Shown here: in pieces, positions 58,102 through 64,000 of the stretch | Layout of the letters: each line of letters starts with the position of its first letter | Position numbering within the stretch: position 1 is the first letter of the stretch | Assembly (NCBI GenBank): GCA_035610365.1 | Contig: CM069432.1 | Coordinates: 167,212,035 to 167,276,034 of the forward strand | Length of the DNA stretch: 64,000 nt | Direction: 5' to 3' | DNA from: Aquatica leii | Lineage: Eukaryota; Arthropoda; Insecta; Coleoptera; Lampyridae | Notes under the pieces: model-generated | The model's database searches: none | Told to the model about the DNA's origin: nothing | Seen by the model: only the letters and a program-made list of their open reading frames with translations | Program-made: the position numbers and the translations under genes

Positions 58102-59344
58102 TTAGACTAGTATTTTATAACTCCGTTAATTATTTGTAAGTACACCTACGCTTAAAAACTACGTAGCGGTAGAAAATTGAAAATTTGAATTTATAAATAG
58201 ACTGCATAATAATCAAAAATGATGCAATAAGCTAGCTGTTAGAGAACGTTATATCTTATAGTAAACATTTTTTTTGGTTTGAAATAATTACGTAGTCATT
58301 TCACAAATTTATAATAATTGCATACCGATAATATTTGTATATAGTTCTTTTGTAGTGTACAAAACAAATATGAGTTTAAAAATACAACAAATTTTAAGAA
58401 TGTTAGGTAAAGTTTTTATTTAATCACGGTTAACAAAAAATTATCTGCCTGATAATTAATTTGTAGTTGATTGCATTGTCAGTTTTTTTACATGTTGTTT
58501 ATCTTTTTATAATTAATAATAAAAAAAAGGCTTAAACAAATTGAAATTGGCGTCATGAAAAAGGAAAGTATATAAAACAAGATTAAAACCACTAATTCAA
58601 AGTTGCATTTTTAGTAAACTTTTCTTTTACTTCGTTAATTTAGCAGTTATATAACTAACATAGTCAAATTTATTAATTTCAATAAAGGTACTGATGCTTT
58701 AGGTTGATCCTACATTAAACTTGAGTAGTATGTAACGTATAACACTAAATGGATATCACGACGGAGAACGTTGTAAGTTGATTTTACATTCGCGTAATTC
58801 AAAATACTTTTGAATAAAACTGCGAGATTATACAACAACGTAAAAGACATTGGGGGCAAACCAATGCCAATGTACTTATACTACATGTACTCAAAATTAT
58901 TCATAAACGTGATCACTAGTGTAACTTTCAATAAATGGGGTTCTTGTTAATAATTATCTAATAACATCTGCAATAACATTATAATCAGTAAAAAATTAAC
59001 TTTGTTGGTAAATATGTACAAGATAATTTACTTTGCGTACAAAGTTATCTAAAGAACGAAGTATCATGTTGTTTAAAAGCGGTTCTATATAGCTCGGTAA
59101 TTAGCATCATCTTTGTTATATTAGATAGAATACTATCGGCCGGTCTCGTTAATTGCAGATTTATTAATCTTTAATTAACAATAATGGTTGATTAAAAATT
59201 AAATGCGTTGCACAAAGCAATTTAATATACGGTTAATAGTCGATTAGATAATTGAAAATTAACTCCTAGTAAACGTGACAACCGCGCATTTTAAGTACTC
59301 AAAATCGTCAAAATATATATAGTTACATAAATATGGTGACTAAA

Positions 59345-59660
59345 AAAGAGTAAATTTAACCCAAACCGAAAAGGAATTGTTAATCAGTATTGCAGCAAAG
59401 TGAGTATTATTTTATAATTTTTTGCATAAACAGTTATCACTACGGAAAATATTGCTTCTGTATTAGTAGCCAAATTTTAGTTTATGTATACCAATGAAAT
59501 GTTCCTAGTTCTAAATTCTTTTGCGTAATTCCTTTTATTCTTTCTTTAGACCTACAAAAGGATTGATAATTCATACATTGGCTGAAACAGGCTCTCGTAC
59601 ATCAAAGCGATTAAACATTTTGTGCGAGAATATCAAACGGGAAACAAAAAGCAACTGAAC
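59345..59660 (+). pseudogene. Possible second Myb/SANT-like remnant
   Basis: One plus-strand frame reads KRVNLTQTEKELLISIAAK, much like the first helix of Harbinger Myb proteins, and ends at a GTGAGT donor. After a TTTCTTTAG acceptor near 59552 a phase-matched frame reads KPTKGLIIHTLAETGSRTSK and ends ETKSN. The start codon is out of frame and the rest of the domain is missing. Confidence 0.3.
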
Positions 59661-60079
59661 ACATAAGAAACAAGACAAAACAATAAATTGAATTATATAG
59701 AATTTGTAAAAAAAACTACTTTTTTGTGTTGCCAACATCGCAAATGTCAATATACGTTCGTTAGTGTAGTTACGTAATGAACGAAAAAAGCTTTAAGGTG
59801 GCAAAATGAAAACTAGGAATCCACATAAAATTAAGTGCTTAAAGTCAATTAATATATTAGAACGAGTATGCGACAGTTGGAAAAATCATTTTAAAAATTT
59901 TGAAATTCAGTTAAAATTGAAGAAAACGATGTTAAAGTTAATGTCAAAGTTGACAAATTTAGTAATAAATGTAGTACCAACATTATATTTCTGTTGATTT
60001 TTTTTATTTTTGAAAAAAGAATATAATTTTATAAAAGGCAACACAAAAAATAATGTACATTACTCTCATCGAAAGAATC

Positions 60080-60149
60080 ATAGCATAACTCACTCACATG
60101 CAACGCTCGGCCGTGCGGCCTCGCGTCGCATTAACGTTTGTTATGCTAT
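60080..60149. repeat. Nested palindrome, CTCG type (70 nt)
   Basis: ATAGCATAAC/GTTATGCTAT form the outer stem, then ATGC/GCAT, CGC/GCG and GGCC-GTGC-GGCC. CTCG steps divide the inner blocks on both arms (CGCTCGGCC and GGCCTCGCG). The GC-rich core stands out sharply from the AT-rich flanks. Confidence 0.7.
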
Positions 60150-60330
60150 TTCTTACTTTTAACTCTTGTTACGTAAACTACTATTAATAGCATTAACATT
60201 TCGAAATCAAATTGCGTGCACCGGACCCGAAAGAAGCTGCAGTTAATGATAAAGTGTTATAACACATAATAGTATATTAGTTTTCGCTTTTGAATCATAT
60301 AATGATAACAAATTGTAAAAGAAGAAAATA

Positions 60331-60705
60331 TTAAAAACCGAAGGTGGAGTTCCAGTATATTATTAACTGTTTGGTTTTTAGTAATTTTTTGGTGGTTTTG
60401 GATATTTTGATATATTCATGAGAAGGCCGAGCAATTTCGTGTGTGATACCCTGAATTGCTTGACATAAATTTGATTTATGAACATGCATCAATTCTAAAA
60501 ATCCACCAATTGCATAAAAACGTAGAGCAATTAATATTGGTGCTCTTGCATTAAGGGATTTGTTTCGATTGCAACTTAATTTTATAATGGTGGCCTTATT
60601 CAAACGAAACCACTTGTTGAAATCAATGTCGTCCAACGATTCAAAAAAATTTTGTTCTATTTCGTATAAACCTTATCCTACGATTCTGTCTTCTTGGTGA
60701 TTCAT
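60331..60705 (-). mobile_element. PIF/Harbinger (HARBI1-like) transposase N-terminal fragment
   Basis: The minus strand reads SLDDIDFNKWFRLNKATIIK, then APILIALRFYAIGGFLELM, HVHKSNLCQAIQGITHEIAR and EYIKI. This fits the F...FRL.K.......L, LLALRFYA.G.F..., HKS..CR.I....AI and YI.FP steps of Harbinger transposases. The family's D..GV.. piece is partly lost and the catalytic DDE part is absent. A stop lies upstream of the frame start. It could be left from an autonomous partner of the element at 56899. Confidence 0.65.
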
Positions 60706-62125
60706 CTTCAAAGTTGCTCGAAGAAGAAAGAAAAAGACAACAAGTTAGGCAACATAATTATGTTTGTTCAATATTTATTTTTTTAAATAAACTTATATTA
60801 AAGTAAACTTAAATTAAACGTAACTATAATTTATTAGTTTTGACGGTAAATAATATCATTCAAAGATAATCATACTTTAATCAAAGATTACACTCCAATT
60901 AACGGTCAATTATCTTTTGTGCAACTCAATATATGTGTTATTTAATATTTAGAATTTGCAGTAATTTAGACCCTTTTTTTTCACAAAAATAAATTTCTTA
61001 TAATTATGTTGATGTGCTGCATTTTACCATACATCTTATTGAACACGCCCTAATCAGCAGTTAAAAAATTGCAATCTTGCTCAACTATCATCTCATTTTT
61101 AAAATGTAGTACTAAAAATTTTGAATAGCGTTCAATCTAACGCAGTTTAAACTCAAATCAAGAGTATTATTTAACTTTTACGAAAAATGTTTAAGTGACA
61201 TATGTCACTTTGTTTTCCGACATCCATAAAACATATTATACCTAAACAGTTCTTTTTGCACTTCTACATCATTTTTCTTAGTTACTTGTTTGAAGGCAGT
61301 ATGTTGGATTTACTGGTTCTTAAAGGTAACTCGTTGGTACAAAAATAAATAGAAACATTATTTTGACGTTTATTAAGATAATGTTATAAAGGTAAGGAAA
61401 AAATGTTTTTATCGTGCAAAAAATAGAATAAGCATTAGTAAGGGCTCTATATGTCTTAGAACACATTGTCTTTGACAAAAAAAAGTAATACTTTATTTAC
61501 TATTGTACCACTCGTCCAAAAAGTGCTATTTTGCGAATAGGAGCATATTTATAAAGAGGCCTACAACATACAAGTAGTTTCAAAATACTTTTGGAATGTG
61601 TGATACACAATATTTTTGGTGCTAAGCTTTATACAATGTGCCCCACTTAAGTTTGCAGCATATGGCAAACTTTTAATTATTAATTTTAAAAAAATTAACT
61701 GTTTATAAAAAAATTTGCACGATGAAATTGTTAACATTGATATACATATGTTTAACCAATCAAACCAATGTGTTTTAACAAACATCTGTATTTTAACATA
61801 AAATAAAGTGAGATCAACATCGATATATTGTATTTGATATGTGACAGTTCTAAGTATACAAACGATCAGTTTTGTGTATAATTTTTTTTACATTTTGATT
61901 TTTGAATTGTGTTACATTGTTTTTATAATAAGCATTCAGATTTAACAGAAATTAACTTATTAAACATAATAATTTTTCTTCTGTTTTTTTAAATTTTAAA
62001 TGTCGCGTACAAGGTTGCCAACTGCCAAATAATTTTCAAAATATGAAAACTAAAAAACTAAACTAAAAACAGAATAACTAGCACAGAAATAAAAAATATA
62101 AAAACGTGTTCATTAATTAGCAAGC

Positions 62126-62210
62126 GGCTCGTGTTTTAAACTTGGTCGCGTGCAAAAAAATTGATTTATTAAACTTGTTCTTTAATATACTATTGTATTA
62201 TTGTAACATG
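62126..62210. repeat. Decayed relative of the 45464 nested palindrome
   Basis: AGCGGCTCGTGT, GGTCGCGTG and the following CTTTAATATACTATT resemble the right half and right flank of the 45464 copy (AGCGGCTCGTGT, GGTCTCGTG, TTTAATATACTATT). The left half is gone. Confidence 0.45.
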
Positions 62211-63330
62211 GTGTTATATAATTTCAAATTATCGTCAGTTTAAAAAATTTCATTAAAGTCAAGTCACATTTGCGCTTCTGCTAATTTTTAAAATTGTATA
62301 TTTAAATTTATCACGTGCATGGACAAATATTATTCAGATTTAAAAAGCTGTTTTAGATATACATTCTTATAGCATTCTATTTTTTAGCTAAATATATTAA
62401 TTATTTTAGTATTTTGAAAAATTATTAATTATTCTGTAGATTGTTTAATTAGCACATCACGTATCTATCATCAAATAAATGAAACTTAAAATCATCTATG
62501 TGTAGCGAGCGCTCAACAAAGTTTAAACTTTGTTTACTTTGCATCTCTGAATACAAATGTTAAGTTTAAATGTATTAACCATCAAAACTCTTAGAGAACA
62601 CAAAACAAATAGCTTCATTGATAACTTCGGCAGATGGTCTAGTATACAATTCGACGAATTCTGATATTATACTTCGTATTGTACATAATATTTTTATTGT
62701 ATTAACTTATTACTTTAAGTGTTAACTTAATACTAATTTTGTATATAATACAGTAATTATGTCATTTTGATTTTTGTACATAAAAGAGGAGGTAATGGTT
62801 TTAAAAATTTAAAACAAAAAACTTGTTACAAAAAATACAATTATAGGACTACAAACAAAAAAACTTGTTTTTCTTTGTTTAAAAAACAAATTTTAAATTA
62901 AAACTGATCAAAGCCAATTTAATTATGTTTGTTTTATAACAATAATATTCTAATAATAGCAACTCATTAATATTTTGTATTTATTATATTTTTTAATAAT
63001 ACGCACACGATAAGTAAATTATTGATTTAATGACATAATCTACATTTAAAGATTTACTATGCTGTATTCGTCACAGTGTGGAAACAAGTTTTAGAGTTTG
63101 TTCCACACAATATTCTCTAATGCCACGTTTACTTTGAAACAAACGTAATTATGTTTGTACTATTCTAACCACTAACTAAGTCTTGTTAAACAGAACAAGC
63201 ATTTCCAATCAATATTTTGTTTAATTTGAAAATGATTGACATTAAATAAATTGTTACTTTAATTTAGAAGTTATCGTTTATAATTTATTAAACTATGGAC
63301 TTTAATATTGGTTGAAAGGTATTAACTGTA

Positions 63331-63354
63331 TTAACTAAACTAAACTAAACTAAA
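63331..63354. repeat. Short (TAAAC)n run
   Basis: About four to five tandem TAAAC units; no further role seen. Confidence 0.5.
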
Positions 63355-64000
63355 CGTAAATGTATTTATAGTTAATTAAAAATGCTAATATATATAAGCT
63401 GTTTAAAGTTTCATCGTTTTAATTTTCACATTTTTTACTCAACTAGAATTTTTTTGTATTTTGTATATAAAATAACTGAGTTTATATAGTTTTTTTAACA
63501 ATTGATATAAAACTCAATAAAAGCATAGTTTATTTAATGATAATAAATGACATGTTTTGGCCCAATTAAAACTATCTTTAAATTACAAGGGTTTTATAAT
63601 AATTTTACGAAATCATAATTCTTTTAAATGTGGCGTTTTTAAAAATAACTAGTATTACACATTATGTTTTCAAATCAACTCAATAGTTTGTTTAGATGTA
63701 ATTATTACATCAATTACTTTTTTTTACCAAAGTGAATATAAAATTAGAGCAAATATTAATGTAATTTTTCAATTTTTCAAAATTTTTTGACAAATACAGT
63801 ATCACTTGTTATAATTAAGAACACAAATTTTAGTTATGAAATAAATAATTATATTTGTTTAATATAGTGTTTTTTTGACTAACTATTTTTATTTCTTAAT
63901 TAGTATAATTTAACTTTATTTATTAATCTGTAAAATTACTGTAACCATGTTTTATAAACATGAAATAAATGAAATTATTAATTTTATAGAAAAAACTTTA

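Larger units (their letters stand above)
52674..64000. other. Upstream of Syt1 coding start: probable 5' intron or flank
   Basis: The Syt1 start exon has a splice acceptor at its 5' edge, so at least part of this span is intron. The stretches 52680-54080, 55400-56890, 58110-59340 and 60710-64000 hold AT-rich DNA. Apart from the entries listed separately I see nothing in them. The 75-codon minus-strand frame at 55779-56006 is unassigned. Confidence 0.5.

Overview
The window is AT-rich animal DNA, most likely from an insect and possibly a beetle. It has long introns, GT-AG splice sites, a typical insect synaptotagmin, and a dense load of retroelements and DNA transposons. I saw no bacterial features, no CRISPR array, and no tRNA or rRNA gene.

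Two host genes can be supported. The first is the last exon of a LYR-motif mitochondrial protein of the ETFRF1/LYRM5 family (4476-4679, + strand); its first exon was not found. The second is synaptotagmin-1 (Syt1, - strand). Its nine coding exons lie between 18375 and 52673 and encode 470 residues: an N-terminal lumenal segment, one membrane span, a basic/acidic linker, C2A and C2B. Every exon junction keeps the reading phase. The 5' UTR exons and promoter lie upstream of 52673 or outside the window. The two genes converge, and the roughly 13.7 kb between them is mostly mobile DNA.

Layout. 1-4475: intergenic or intronic DNA with a decayed Tc1/mariner element and a fossil LTR-element integrase piece. 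4476-4798: ETFRF1 exon and poly(A) signal. About 5030-5515: GIY-YIG end of a Penelope-like element. 5804-11967: a full-length but broken Ty3/Gypsy fossil with both LTRs and a 4-bp target duplication; its pol appears to carry a macro (ADP-ribose-binding) domain after the integrase. 12000-18370: sparse DNA with LINE debris, a CGATACGTATCG satellite bounded by inverted repeats, and a 100-bp-arm inverted repeat. 18375-52673: Syt1. Its introns hold R1-like LINE debris, two Crypton-type recombinase copies, a mariner tail, a 5'-truncated LINE with clean target duplication, a fossil Gypsy piece, piggyBac-like debris, small inverted-repeat elements and a 276-bp repeat pair that brackets four Syt1 exons. 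52674-64000: possible Syt1 first intron or upstream DNA, with a THAP-like remnant, an integrase fossil, a PIF/Harbinger element whose two-exon Myb/SANT gene is still open, and a Harbinger transposase fragment.

The least explained signal is a set of about 70-nt nested palindromes (26112, 45464 and 60080, with decayed relatives at 54125 and 62126). They differ in sequence but share a GC-rich core and repeated CTCG steps on both arms.
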